A stretch of 64,000 nucleotides of DNA from assembly GCA_018873225.1 (NCBI GenBank), contig JAEILZ010000008.1:2852001-2916000 (forward strand). The letters run 5' to 3'. Shown here one piece after another: positions 22,488-34,786 of this stretch. The stretch's first letter is position 1; the number at the start of each line of letters is the position of its first letter. This DNA comes from [Phialemoniopsis] sp. UDSM-2020 (lineage: Eukaryota > Ascomycota > Sordariomycetes > Thyridiales > Thyridiaceae). The translations under genes were made by a program, and so were the position numbers. The notes beneath the pieces were generated by a model, which made no database searches, was not told where the DNA came from, and was given only the letters and a program-made list of their open reading frames with translations.

Positions 22488-23905
22488 TTTTGCGCGCTGC
22501 TGTTCTATGACGCAGAAGAGGTGGAGTAAAGGTTGGCTGTGAATAAGGCAATGTTGATCGTCGGTCGAAGATTCTTGTCTTGGGATTGTCAATAGAGTTC
22601 GTTGGAAGCAAGTGATGGTCTGGAGTGTTTCTAATGTGTTAGTGACGGCGTTCATGACGATACTTATATACGTGTGTACAAAGCCAGATCTTCGATATAT
22701 AAGGCGCTTTGTTTGTCTCGAGAGGTTTCAAAGACAAAGAACACGAGTCAAGGATAATGAATAGAGATTATGCACGTTCAAAAGAGATCAATGCCCCAGC
22801 CCTGATAAAGGAGTCGGACCTATTTTTAGACAACAACGAAGGACAGAAGCTTCGGCATCATCGCTCCCTTCCATGTCAATGTCGGCGACCATATGACTAA
22901 AACATCCCTCGGGCCTAACTTGAGAAGGGCATGGTAGCGCCTGAATACATGGGGCTGCCTTTGTTCCTATGTGTCCACTAGAGAAGAAAATGTCGCACCC
23001 CAACAAAGAGGCCATGCAGCAGCTTGAAAAAGTGCTTCGAAGTAGTCTCGAAGGGAGATTCATAGACGACTCGTCATAGCGTCCCTCTCAAAACGACAAA
23101 CGCGCGATATGCTTGACTGTCCTCAACGTGGGGTGCTTGTAAGGGCTAAGAGCGGTGGCTGAGGCTGTTCATGTTGTACAAGACTTACTTCGTAGTTATG
23201 GCTGGGGAGCGTTCTGTCCGTGCCGTCTCATCCCTGGCATCTGGCCGGCAATAGTTGACCGGCCGGCACAGCTGGAATGAAGTCAAATGTCTCAGAATGA
23301 CCAGAGGATCGAACGGCGTTCATGGCAGTGTTTAAGAAGCCTTATAACTTGTCCAACAGAGTATCTTTCTGACACTGGAGTGACCTGCAGTAGGATTCTT
23401 CCTCAAACGTCAAGGGAATTCTGGTAATTGAAATCAGCCTTTGCTGTATGGACTCCTTTCGTCTTACTTAGAATTGTGCAACAGATCTACTTGATAGCTC
23501 TGATCTCTAGATATTCAAACTGTCGTACAAAGAGCTCAAGTGGATTACCTCAGGGGCATGCGCGGCAGGTAGGAATGATACTCAAGGCGTAGACTCTCTA
23601 TGCTTAAAGCTGCCCGGCTGGACATACCATCCTCTTGCTCCATGACGTTTCTTATCCGCATATCTTACGCAAGTAAGTCTTGCAGCGCGTCTTAGTCGTG
23701 CCGTCACGAGCCACGCGTATTGTTCGTGACAGAAGTTAAAGTGGTTTTAAGCCAGAAGGCATGGTGTCGAGGTTGGGATCCTCATTTTCCTTGCTACTAT
23801 CCATCTCTATCATGTCCTGAAGTAGTCGGGTTTTATCTCGAGTCGAGAAGCTAATTTACTCGGTTCTCGCTTTTCGTTCAAACGCTGCATTGATCAACAT
23901 CAAAG
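22488..23905. other. 1.4-kb intergenic region, no gene seen
   Basis: It lies between the 2EXR array and the giant repetitive protein, and includes the promoters of copy 3 (leftward) and the repeat protein (rightward). Open frames are short. No TATA box stands out near 23906. Confidence 0.4.
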
Positions 23906-26900
23906 ATGCATGCCTGGCAGCTCTGTGCGGCTCCTCTGGCCCTCTTCGTACAGCCCTGGTTGGCAAGTGCGCAAAATGCAGGGTGTGCAAGCGGCATTAC
24001 GGAAGTCGATGTGCAGCCAGTCGTATATATTATAGAGCATCCATATGTTCTGAGTGGTTACTTGAGCACCAACACCGTCATACCACTGGGTGATGGCCTC
24101 TCTTATACCGTTTTGAATGCCCCGCTCGCTTTGAACACGCACATCACAGTGACAAAGACGTCGATAACTACTACGATATCGTGAGTTAGATCATTGAGGG
24201 GTGTTATTTTATCGATCTAACTAGTCATACACAGGACTTTGACAAAACAGCCAACTCCTACTCGGTCGACTGGTGCGATCAGAGGTCCGAATTCCATACA
24301 ATCCGCCGCTACGAGGACCACTGGCGCGATACGTGGCCCCAACTCGATACAACGAAGCTCAACGACGGCACCAGGGTCGACAGGGGTTCCTCCCAGATAT
24401 ATATTTATGACTGTTGCCGCAGGTCCGGGCGCTAAACCAGGACGGGTCACGATTGCGCCGACAGGCAATACCCCGGGGACCATCATAGTCATCACAACCG
24501 CGGCTGCTGTCAACGGGCCACAGCAGACCCAGACTCCGCAGGCGACCTTCAATGGTCCCTATACAACCATAACAGAACAAGGAGCCGTCGACTCTGAGCC
24601 GATCACACTTACTGTATCTCCGAGTGGTGATGGCCAGACTCTCGGCACAGTATTCGTGGTGACTCCCGCAGCAACACCAAACGGCCTCTTTGTCACTTCC
24701 ACCATTGCCGCGGCGCAGTCTGCCACCATCACAGTCCAACCATCAGGCAGTCTTGCCGGTACAATCTTCGTCATCCAGTCGGCGTCCGACAATGTGATCA
24801 ATGGGCCTCAGCAGCAGTTTACTGGCCCGTACACTACAATTACCGAGCAACGTGCTGCCGGAATCGCGCCGACTACGCTCACTATCCAGCCAACGGCGAG
24901 CGAAACGCAAGGCACTGTCTTTGTGTTTGCACCTGTTAGTCTCGGACCTCTTGTCACATCCACGATAGCCGGCTCTCAATCCACGACGATCACGATCCCA
25001 CCAGACGAGAGTGCTCCCGGTACGGTGCTCATCATCACACCAGCCACTTTCAACGCCCCTCAGCAGTCGTTCACGGGAGTTTATACCACGATCACTCAGT
25101 CGGGTGCGGTTGGTGCAGATCCGACAACACTCACGCTACAAGCCGAGGCTAATGCCGCCGAGGCCACCGTGCTTGTTTTCACGCCATCTGCCACGGCTGA
25201 CAATGGCCCTTTCATCACCACCACTGTCGGTGGGGTTGAGGCCACCACATTGACGATTCCACCAAGCGATAGTCTCCCTGGCACAGTTCTCGTGGTCACA
25301 TCAGCCGCCATCAACGGGCCCCTGCAGACTGAGCAGCCTTTCACCGGTCCGTACCTCACGATCACTGAGCAGATCGCGTTTGGCAGAGAGGCCACGACGT
25401 TTACACTGAATCCCACAAGCGGCCAAACGCAAGGCACTGTGGTTCTGGTGACCCCTGGACCAAACACGATTAACACTGCTCCGCTCGCCACTACAACAAT
25501 AGAGGGAGTGCAAGCCACTACAATTACCGTTTTGCCCTCTGGATCTGACCCAGGAACCCTCATTGTTATCACCACCCCTACACCATTGCCGAGCTTTACA
25601 GGCCCGTATCAAACCATCACTCAGCAAGGGGCTCCTGGCTCTCAGCCGACGGCATTCACCATCCAGCCCGCTGCGGGTGAGATTGAGGGAACCGTTGTCA
25701 TCTTCACCCCAGCGCCACTCATCACAACCTCCCAACAACCCTTCACAGGGCCTTATACCACTATTACCCAGAACGGCGCCGCCGGTTCTCCTCCAACTTC
25801 CTTTACGATCCAGCCTACAGCAGGCGAAGCACAGGGCACTGTTGTACTTTTGACTCCAGTCTCTGGAGTCAACGGGCCGCAGCAGACGTTTGTTGGTCCA
25901 TACCAGACTATCACTCAGGCAGGAGCTCCTGGCTCACAGCCCACATCTTTCACCATCCAGCCCACAGCGGGCGAGACCGAAGGGACTATCGTCCTGATCA
26001 CTCCCGTTCCATCTATATCTGCCTCTCAGCAAGTGTTCAACGGCCCTTTCATCACGATTACGCAGGACGGCGCGGCTGGATCACTGCCAACATCTTATAC
26101 CATCCGACCTACTGGTAGTGAAACGCAGGGGACTATTGTCCTTTTCACTCCATTTTCTGCGGTGCCCCAGACGTTCAACGGGCCATATCGGACAATCACT
26201 CAACAAGGAGCACCTGGCTCACTGCCGGCTTCCTTTACTATCCAGCCAGCAGCGAGCGAAACGGAAGGCACCGTTGTTGTGTTCATCCCGCTACCTACGA
26301 CTTCTGAGCAGCCCTTCACCGGACCATACATCACCCTCACTCAAAACGGCGTGCCCGACTCATTACCCACTTCTTTCACGATCCAACCAGCAGCTGGCGA
26401 AACTCAGGGCACCGTAGTGCTGTTCACCCCAGCTTCTGCAGTCAATGGCCCGGAACAGACGTATACCGGCCCATACATCACCATCACAGAACAAGGACCA
26501 GCCGGCTCGCAACCTACAACTTTGACGGCCCGGCCCGTGGGCTCAGAGACCGAAGGAACCGTAATTGTGATCACCCCAGCCCCAGCCCGTTTCAATGGCC
26601 CATGGGTTACCATCACTGCTGTTGGGGCTCCAGGTTCTGAGCCGTCTACACTGACGCTGGATCCCACAGCAAGCGCCACAGAAGGAACCGTTGTCGTTAT
26701 TACACCTCCTCCGGTCGTGGCCCCGTTCAATGGTCCATATCTCACGATCACCGGCCTTGGCGATGTTGGATCTCCAGAAGTCACGATAACTCTTGCGCCG
26801 GCCAGCGATGCAACCGTGGGCACCGTGGTCGTACAGACACCGCGTGTACCAGACTTTTCGTTCTCAGGCCCTTATGTCACGAGGACCCTCACTGGGCCCG

Positions 26901-29122
26901 TCGGGTCCGAGCCCACATTGTTCACCTTGGCTGTTCTTTCGGGAGCAACGGAAGGCACAGTCATTCTGGAGACACCGGCCACAGTCTTACCGACGTTTGA
27001 CGGCCCATTTATCACAGTGACTGGCGCCGGCGACCCAGGATCAAATCCCGTCACACTCACAATAAACCCTACAAGCGGCACGGTGGGCACCATCATTGTG
27101 CAGACGCCCCTGACCGTGGTCCCGCCCTTCGCCGGACCTTGGACTACTTTGACTCTTGTTGGACCTCCTGGGTCGGAACCTACTCTGCTTACGCTCGCTG
27201 TAGAAGCTAGTGCAACTATTGGGACTGTCATATATGAGACGCCCGCTCCGTTCAGCTTCGAGGGGCCGTACATCACCGTGACTCAAGTGGGCCAAGCCGA
27301 TTCACTTCCAGCTACTTTCACAATCCAGCCCACTGCGGGCGAGACGCAAGGAACCATCGTCATATTCACTCCCGGGACAAGCGCTACGATCGATCTACCG
27401 CAAACATTCAACGGTCCCTTTGCCACAATCACCCAACAAGGCGTGTTTGACTCGGAGCCAACCTCATATACCATACTTCCCACAGGATCTGAGACTGAGG
27501 GAAGAGTCATTATTTTCACACCTGCTCCAAGTCCCGTTTTCAATGGCCCGCAACAGACATTTACCGGGCCTTACAAGACGCTGACAGGCGTCGGCCAACC
27601 CGGCACTCCGCCACTCACAATCACATTGCCACCACAAGGTGATGAACCTGCAGGTACCGTCATTATTCAGAGCCCGGGAGCCTTTCCGTTTTCGGGGCCC
27701 CTGACCACCCTGACCGTGTTCGGCCCGCCTGGCTCTGAAGAGACTTTGATTACCCTAGAAGCAGCTGCGACGGCTACTCTTGGTACCGTTCTCTACGAAA
27801 CACCCGCCTTGGCGCCCTTCAACGGGCCATATATCACCATCACCGGATCAGGCGATCCAGATTCTCTTCCAGTGACGTTGACGCTGGATCCCACGAGCGG
27901 TGGCACCGTTGGAACCGTAATCATACAGACACCCGCTTCTGTAGTCCCGAGCTTTACTGGGACCTTTGTCACAATCACGTTGGTCGCACCTTTTGACACC
28001 GAGCCTACGCAGTGGACACTGAGCCCAGAAGCCTCGGCCTCCGTTGGTACCGTCATCTTCCAGACTCCAGCCGCCCGCGTGTTCGACGGGCCGTACAACA
28101 CAGTCACCCAGGGATACAACGGCATCGAGCCGCAGACAATTACGCTGCCACCGGCCGGCGACGCTACGGAGGGCACTGTCATTGTGCAGACCCCTATCCC
28201 CTCTGGCCCCCGTGCTCCATGCTTCTATGACTCCGCGCCCGGCACCGGATACTGCGAGATTACCTTGCCGGACAGCTGCTTACGGCTGGACGCTTCGAAC
28301 GTTGGCTCTCTGCCCGGGGACATTGCATCTTGCACACTCGACCTGGGCGAAAGCGCTGTAGGCAACGTAGCTACCTGTCTGATTGAAGGCGTCGTGCTCG
28401 GCGGAACAGGTGGCAGCACCGTCGACTGTCTTCAGAGGGTTCTCTCGGGCAAGTGTCTTCGCACACTGACCAATGCCTGTCTGAAGCTTACTACCACATT
28501 CACCACTGGTACCGAATTTGAGAATGAAGTCAAGCTATGTTCCAACTCCCTCGGCCCATTCCGTGGAAGCAGCAGCGTAGCAAGCTGCCTCAACACCGCG
28601 ATACGCTCCAACGGTATCTCCGTCATCAACTGCCTCCAGGCAGCCTACGGCTTTCCCATCCAGATCCCGACGTTACCAGAGGGCTGTAGCAGACAGCTGC
28701 CAGGCGCGTCATCAGGCTCCGCGTGCCCGCAGATGCCGAGCAGTTGCGCCCTGCTCGCCAGCTCCACCGAGGACACACTCGTGGCCGACGTCGCTGTTTG
28801 CAGGGGCGATCTGGGCTCCCTCGCGACGCCCAACACGGTGGGCTGTCTGACGTCGGATTTGGAGCGTGGCGGTGTGAGCATAGTCTACTGTCTCAACTCC
28901 GCGCTCAAGGGCCAGTGTATCACGTCATTACCAGGTCCATGTCTGGCGCTGTCGTTCCAGGTGGGAGCATCGAATATCGCGAAGCTGGTGACGCTGTGCC
29001 AGACTGCGATCACGTTGTTCAACTACAACGGAGGTACGACGTGTTTTGAACAGACCGTCACTGTCGGAAGGCCCATTGTGGATTGCTTGAATCAGAAGTT
29101 GTTTGGGATCGGCGTTCCTTGA
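23906..29122 (+). CDS. Giant secreted repetitive adhesin-like protein
   Basis: Predicted 1,720 residues in two exons, 23906-24180 and 24235-29122, around a 54-bp GTGAGT...ACACAG intron. A signal peptide covers about residues 1-23 (LCAAPLALFVQPWLASAQ). A short Thr/Ser-rich segment follows, with two near-identical TGAIRGPNSIQ blocks. Then come about 23 full repeats of 43-50 residues, each starting F-x-G-P-[YFW]-x-T-[IL]-T and ending GT[VI]-x-[VIL]-x-T-P. Among the first four full repeats lie four alternating shorter units. This pattern resembles flocculin and Als-type wall-protein repeats. The last 300 residues are Cys-rich (22 Cys). No transmembrane helix or GPI signal is visible; the protein ends FGIGVP. 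Likely role: cell-wall or matrix protein in adhesion or aggregation. That role is inferred from architecture. Confidence 0.8.
24541..28190 (+). repeat. Coding tandem repeats of the adhesin-like protein
   Basis: About 23 diverged units of roughly 130-150 bp, plus four extra shorter units interleaved at the 5' end. They are conserved at protein level (F-x-G-P-Y-x-T-I-T ... GTV-x-x-x-TP) but quite different in DNA. This argues for an old expansion rather than a recent one, and against assembly collapse. The middle units (about 25590-26480) are most alike, sharing QPTSFTIQP and GET[QE]GTVV. Confidence 0.8.
28215..29119 (+). other. Cys-rich C-terminal region of four similar units
   Basis: It encodes about 300 residues with 22 cysteines. 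Sixteen fall in four units, each with the pattern C-x2-L ... C-x2-[DA][LI] ... C[LF] ... [DNY]CL spaced over about 60 residues. The remaining six cysteines lie in an N-terminal pair and in linkers between units. No known domain name was recognised. Confidence 0.6.
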
Positions 29123-29338
29123 AATGCTAGTCCGTTGAAGGATCTCTGAGGTGCTGTTTTTCTTCATTCATCATGATGCATCGGGGTTTCATTTGGGCTT
29201 TCGTTGGCTTGCACTGGTCGCATATTTTTCGATTTTGATTGTCATTGTAGTTCACGGGGTGATCTCATTTTGTTATATCACGTCTCATAGAAGTATCTCA
29301 TGATTTGATTTCAGATGCCCAAAGCTTCTGAGCCGTGT

Positions 29339-31349
29339 TCATCGCTTGCCTGCCCAGAACCTCAAGAACGCCTCCTTCTTAGTCTTCGCCGGCGGCAGGG
29401 GCTCGGGGTTCATATCATCCTCCTTCAACACTAGTCCATCGTTGCCAACATTCGTAACCGCATTCTGCTGCTTACCCAGATAAAAGTTCGTCTGAAAGCA
29501 CGCCGCAATAAGCGGGATGAACGCAAGACCCAGCGCAGGAGCGATGCAGTAGTACAGCGTTCGCCGGTAGGCCTCAATCGCGCCCTGCCGCATCGGGTCG
29601 TCGAACGCGTACTTTGTCCTGATGGAGGTGACGCTGCCAAACAGGGCCTTGACGTCCTTCTCCGTGGCGCTCGGCGGCAGGTACTCGCGCAGATAGCGTG
29701 GCATGCGGTCGGCCCAGATGACGGCGACGATGGCGCTGCCGATGGAGCCGCCAACCTTGGACCATAGGGACAAAAGCGCGATGGCGAGGGCGACATCCTG
29801 GTGAGGCACGGACGCTTGCGACGCAACGCGGGAGCCGACGACGGAGAAGGCGCCGCCGCAGCCGATGAGGATGAGCGACGTGACCAGCGCACCGGTGTTG
29901 TCGGTCGCGCGGCGTCCGTCCATCATGATGCCCATGCCGATAAGTTTGACCGCCAGACCGAAGATCTGGATGGCCTTGTAGCGGTGGGTCCAGCGCTGGA
30001 GCAGGCCGGCGACCACACCAAAGACGCAGAGGGCCAGAGTCAGGGTATTTGTGTAGTATGTCCAGCTCTGGTACGACCAGTCCTTGGCGATGTAGACGTA
30101 GGAGGACCAGTACAGGCTGCGAATGTTGCCGGCCACTGCGATGCTGTCCCAGTACACACTCGGTTTTCATGTCTCGGCAAGAGTACTTACTCAGGTAGAT
30201 GCTATCAATGATAATGGCCATAACAAAGGTCTTGTTCATGACAAGTCTGCGTGGTGCACTAGGGATCTTGGCCCACTTGATCTCATACACGACATAAGCA
30301 ATGAGAAGAAGACCGCCGACGACCATCATGGCGATGAGAGACTGGTTGCGCCAGCCATGCTGGGCGTAGGTCTTGAGACTGAAGGGAAGCAGGAGAAGAC
30401 TCCACCCGAAGCCGAGCAGTAGTAAGCCAAAGGCGTCAATCTCCTCGAGATTTCGCTTTAGGCTCTCCATCCATGTTGCGTTCGGCGTGGCAGCGGGTGC
30501 CACGATAGCACCACTGGGCTTCTCGTATCCCTCGTGCTCGGCCAGATCCGCAGCCGCACGGCGGGCTGCGTTGGAAGACGCGATATTGACGATGCCGTCC
30601 TTCTTCGCCTTGTGGTCGAGCCAGATCAGTGTCGCAATCGCCGGAGACAGAGCGGCGGGCATGATGATGGCGAACATGCCGTAACCCCATCGCCACTGGT
30701 CGCGGCTCTTGATCACCTCGACGATCTTGCCTGCAAACCAAGTGTTGATGATAAAAGGGGTCGAGAGCATCGAGCCGACAAAGCCACGCCACTCGAGGGG
30801 CGTCAGGTCAGCGACGATGATATCATTGGTGAGGTCGAGACCCGCGGAGCCAACAGCGACAAAGACCTCTCCCACGACGTACGCCGACACGCTCTGGCTG
30901 GCTGCCGCAATGATGTATCCGACCGTGTAGAAGACCAAAGCGAGGAGGTAGGTGTATGGGCGGGAGGTGATGTCGGAGATCTTGGCGATGAAAGGCTTAG
31001 ACACAGCCGAGATGATTTGTGTAGCGATGGCGAGTGTCGCAAGGACGGACGAGTGCTCTTTGAAGTATGACGACGCGTCGAGACTGTAGGAGTAGGTGGT
31101 CGAACTGTCAAGAGAGAAGGCCCACGCGCAGACGAGTACCGACGCACCGACTAGGTACAGGGTCGTGCGATTTTGGCGAGCTTCGCGGTAGACAGCCTCC
31201 ATACGAGTGACACCCCTGGTCTGGATAACATCGCCGACCGAAGAGATGGTGGGCTTCTCGACAGTGCTCTCATCCTGAGAAAGAACCTCTTCGTTGCCCG
31301 GTGCCCGGGTAGGGGCCGGTGTGATCTTGAGATCCCGTGTGGTGCTCAT
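29339..31349 (-). CDS. Siderophore-iron transporter of the major facilitator superfamily (Sit1/Mir type)
   Basis: Predicted 651 residues, two exons: 30191-31349 and 29339-30135. The 55-bp intron (30136-30190, GTAAGT...CGCAG) gives IIDSIYL|MAGNIRSLYWSSY, which fits the family; nearer AG sites break the frame or the alignment. The protein has about 14 hydrophobic helices and a cytosolic N-terminal tail. The hallmark is SVVGSRVASQASVPHQD, a strongly conserved stretch in fungal siderophore:H+ symporters that import ferric siderophores at the plasma or vesicle membrane. RWTHRYKAIQI and LLSLWSKVGGSIGSAI also match. No siderophore synthetase is nearby, so it may serve xenosiderophores. No GATA-type iron-regulator site was tested. 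A weak TATA-like CTTAAATA lies about 100 bp upstream. Confidence 0.87.
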
Positions 31350-32571
31350 GATAATGTTGCAGGCTGCATACCTCGTAGATAGAAAGTGAAGAAGGATGAA
31401 AATGCAAGGATAAGAGAGCGATGATCAGCGTACGGCTGCGATCCGGTATTTAAGCACGGCTGCTACATCCATCCTGCCATGGCCATCATCAAAAGTACCC
31501 AATCATGTCTTCTCTAGCCCGTGATCCCCATCGTGTCAAAAAGTCTGCAAGCCACCCCGTTGAATTACCCCTCCAATAAGGCATAGTTGGACGCCGTCGT
31601 CCATAGACCCCGGTCGTCGGGAGAGACAGGTGGAGTGAGAGGGTAGGATAGCCAGGGATCATCCCATTGCCTAGACCGCTCAGAGTTAGACAGGTCCACC
31701 ATCGAGGTTCATGCCATCTAATCAGATCGTTTCTCCCCATCTTATCTCCCCATCTGATAATCGCGCGGTCGTATTCACACCGAGCAGTAGTCTAGTTGCT
31801 GCATCCATGTCCCGGTACGAAGAACTACCGGGACCGGCCCTTGCTTTGCAAACTTTTTTGTGTGCCCCTCCCATATGGTACTTTTGCTCGACGATCTGCT
31901 TTGCCGATAGTGAGGGCACATCTCATGACAAAGCTTCTTCATTCAAGCCAATTGATAACTGATTGCACTCTGCACCATCCAGCCATGTTGCCGTTGGCGA
32001 CGCACCCACGTGATGACACTGCTTCAACGAAAATGCTAATGTAACGATAGCGAAGGTCAGATTCATCTTCCCATCGCTGGAGTTGGCAGTCAAGGCAGTT
32101 AGCATCTGTACGTAGAATTTGCGCCGAGACAATAGCGCCACAGCGGAGATGTCAACCTCGTGGTCAGTGGGGATCCTGCGCTTGGCTATTGCCTAAAAGG
32201 GTATGTTCGAGCGCTGAATACCAGTTCAAGCTTTTGAAGCTTCAGCTAGTCATTTCCATAAAGGCCTTGGCCGTAACAGTAATAGGCATCGCCCTCTTCG
32301 CATCTCGCTACGAGCCAAATTCGGCTATGAGCGTTACGAAGGTTGTAGGCTAAGAATTCGACCCCCCTGTTAGGTATTGACTGCTAGGTGGAGGGTTATC
32401 CCACTACCCAAAGCCACACAGGTCAATACCTCGCAGGGATGTCTTACTTACCCTAATCACCTCTGTGAGTTCGATATATCACCTTGAAAGATCCTCTTGT
32501 CTTTTATTCATAATCATGAATTGTGAACACATCCTAACAAGACGCCTCTCTCGATCTGCTCGGCGTCCCTC
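31350..32571. other. 1.2-kb intergenic region with a small foldback sequence
   Basis: No gene seen. It contains the promoter of the siderophore transporter and, at 32372-32431, a foldback with 10-bp perfect outer arms. Confidence 0.4.
32372..32431. repeat. 60-bp imperfect foldback (hairpin) sequence
   Basis: The outer arms AGGTATTGAC (32372-32381) and GTCAATACCT (32422-32431) are perfect inverted repeats. Inside, GGTGGAGGG pairs 7 of 9 with CCCACTACC. It may be a MITE remnant or a chance hairpin. Its centre TTATCCCACTACCCAA recurs at 40378-40393. Confidence 0.4.
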
Positions 32572-34786
32572 TTAATCTTTCTTCTCGTCGTTTCCTTCCG
32601 TTTCGGCTTTACTGCCGTCGTCTGAAGAAGAGGAACAAGGATGTAGCTTTGGGTGACCAGGGTCAGACAGGTCTAGGGTGCCGAGTGTCTGACCAGCTTC
32701 CGTGATCGGAACACCGCTCGCCCCGCCCGACCAGGTCCCGCGTCCTACTGCCTCGTGGGCTAGACGTTGGAGCTGCAGGATTTCGTTTGCCTTCCACTCA
32801 ATGTGTGTATACAGCCTCAGTTTATCCCCCTCCTTCTTCCAGCGTCGGCGGAGAAACAAGTGTATCGCGGGACTCAAAGCGACTGAAAGCACGACTATGA
32901 TGCCTCCCAAGACAAAGATGACGCACAGGCCAAAGACGCTGAAGGACATGTAGTCCGTCGTGCGGATCTTCTGCAGTACGAAACGTCCAGTTAGCCATAA
33001 TTCCAGTGAGATTGCAATCACTACAAAGATTTCTTACCTGACTACGACAAAGCTTCTTCTCGACATCGTTCTGGGGCCCGTGCATCATGGGCTCGAGTCT
33101 TGAGTCGCGTGCTCCCGTCACACCGTAGATGAACCTCGCCTGTAGATAGGCCATCGCCGTAGCATGCCAATGCTGCACGTCCAATTGCCACTGGTTATCC
33201 GGAATCGGGCCTTGAATCCCGGAGTCTAGTCCCGACCGAGCTGTAAGTGCTTGGATCCCTAAGGATGAGAAGGCATTTCCTGTTGTGGTCATGTCTCCCA
33301 GGACGGTGTTCACCATCCACTGCACTCGCTGCTTTGCTTCGCTGTCTTGCTCATAGACGGCGGAAGGAATGTCCGAGATATCGTACCAGCCTAGCTCAGG
33401 CGTACAGTGCTTTTCAGACCCCTCTAAGTCTGCAAAACAGAACTGATGCTGTTCTTTGCATCCAAGGGGTGATCCCGGCTCGTCATGCTGGAACAGGGTC
33501 ATGTCGCCACGCCACATGCCGTCTTGTGTCAGCGCACCCCAGGTATTCGTGGCTCGATACCATGGGTCCACAGTCTTGCCAGAGAATAGGATACCCGTCG
33601 TCCCTAGAAAGAAGATGTACACATCACCTGGTTCCCCAGTCAGTGCTGGGATTGGTTCGAATGGTGAATCTTCAGAGCCATAAGAGCCGTTGTAGTAGAT
33701 TGCCGAAGCCGTCCTGTTCGCTTTCCATTAAGACTGATAAAAGTCTAATGACCTTGAATGCCATACTTACTGGGGGAAGTAGTCCGCAAGAATATTGTTG
33801 AGTACTGTCCGATCTTGATACGCGTCATTGGAGAACAGCGCCGTGTAATTGTCACTGCCGTCCATCGTCAGGTTTCCGTAATGGTATTTGGTGTAAGATC
33901 TTTCCGCAGATACATTGAACTGCGTCTTGTAGCCCTCGGTCACCAGCGGCGCGCACTGAACCTTTCTGCGGTATTGAAATCGCTCCTTCTCGGGCGCATT
34001 CAAGCCAAAGTCATCATGGCTGTCCAGGTAGCCCGTGTCGATGAGAATGTTGTGACCAGCATCGACGCAAATGGTCTCATCAAATGGGCAACCTGCATCC
34101 ATGTTGACCATTGCCGGGGGTAGATCCCGCTTGACGAATGTCCCGCAACTCAGCGTGCCGCTCTCACTTCCACCTTGCGTCCCGTCCAACCCGTAGCACT
34201 GGCGAGCATAATTCTCTGCGGATGAAAGATCCCTCGACTCTGAGGGTATGTAGATCCGCTCATAGGCATCGAAGTCCATCCCGCCTTCAATGGTGCCGTT
34301 TTCATTGGGGATGTAGTCCAGATAACCGCACTTGGCTCCTGAAAGAAGCACTGAACTCCCCTGCGCAATGGCAACTCTGGAAGAAAAGCCACTGGCGAGA
34401 GTGAACCCGACAGTGCATAGCACAGCTAGCAGCAACAGAGGTAAGAGACGCAAAATCAGACTTCGAGCTCGACCTTGACGCCATGCCTTTCCCATCCCCA
34501 AGAGGGTAAAGAGACCTTGTTCTGGTGCTGGGGTATTGCGAAGAAAAGCTTGGCGCTGGTGATGTAGTGCATCGCGGGGGAGATGTGTAGAATAGGCAGA
34601 ATGCAGTGCGAGACATAAAAGTCGCCAGAGACGAGTGCCGACTATCGCAACGAAGAATGCCAGAAAGGCAATGAGGAGACTTCCATCGGAGCGCGAGAGT
34701 GTCAGTGTCGCCCCGAAGACACTCCCGTGTGAGTAGTCTACCCAAAAGCCTCTGTACACCTTGTCAGCACTGGTCGTATTGCTCAT
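32572..34786 (-). CDS. Membrane protein of unknown function, three transmembrane helices
   Basis: Predicted 696 residues in three exons: 33771-34786, 33038-33713 and 32572-32970. The introns are 57 bp (GTAAGT...CAG, at YFPQ|TASAIYY) and 67 bp (GTAAGA...CTGCAG, at CRSQ|KIRTTD). Two hydrophobic helices lie near the N-terminus (LLIAFLAFFVAIVGTRLW and ILRLLPLLLLAVLCTVGF). A large domain of about 450 residues follows, with many Cys and N-glycosylation sites (NGT, NVS, NLT, NYT, NGS) and so probably luminal or extracellular. A third helix (FGLCVIFVLGGIIVVLSVAL) then leads into a charged cytosolic tail ending in Lys/Asp. No enzyme motif is recognised. Similar hypothetical proteins are common in plant-associated fungi (general knowledge, not checked). 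It could be a receptor-like or scaffolding protein. Confidence 0.75.
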
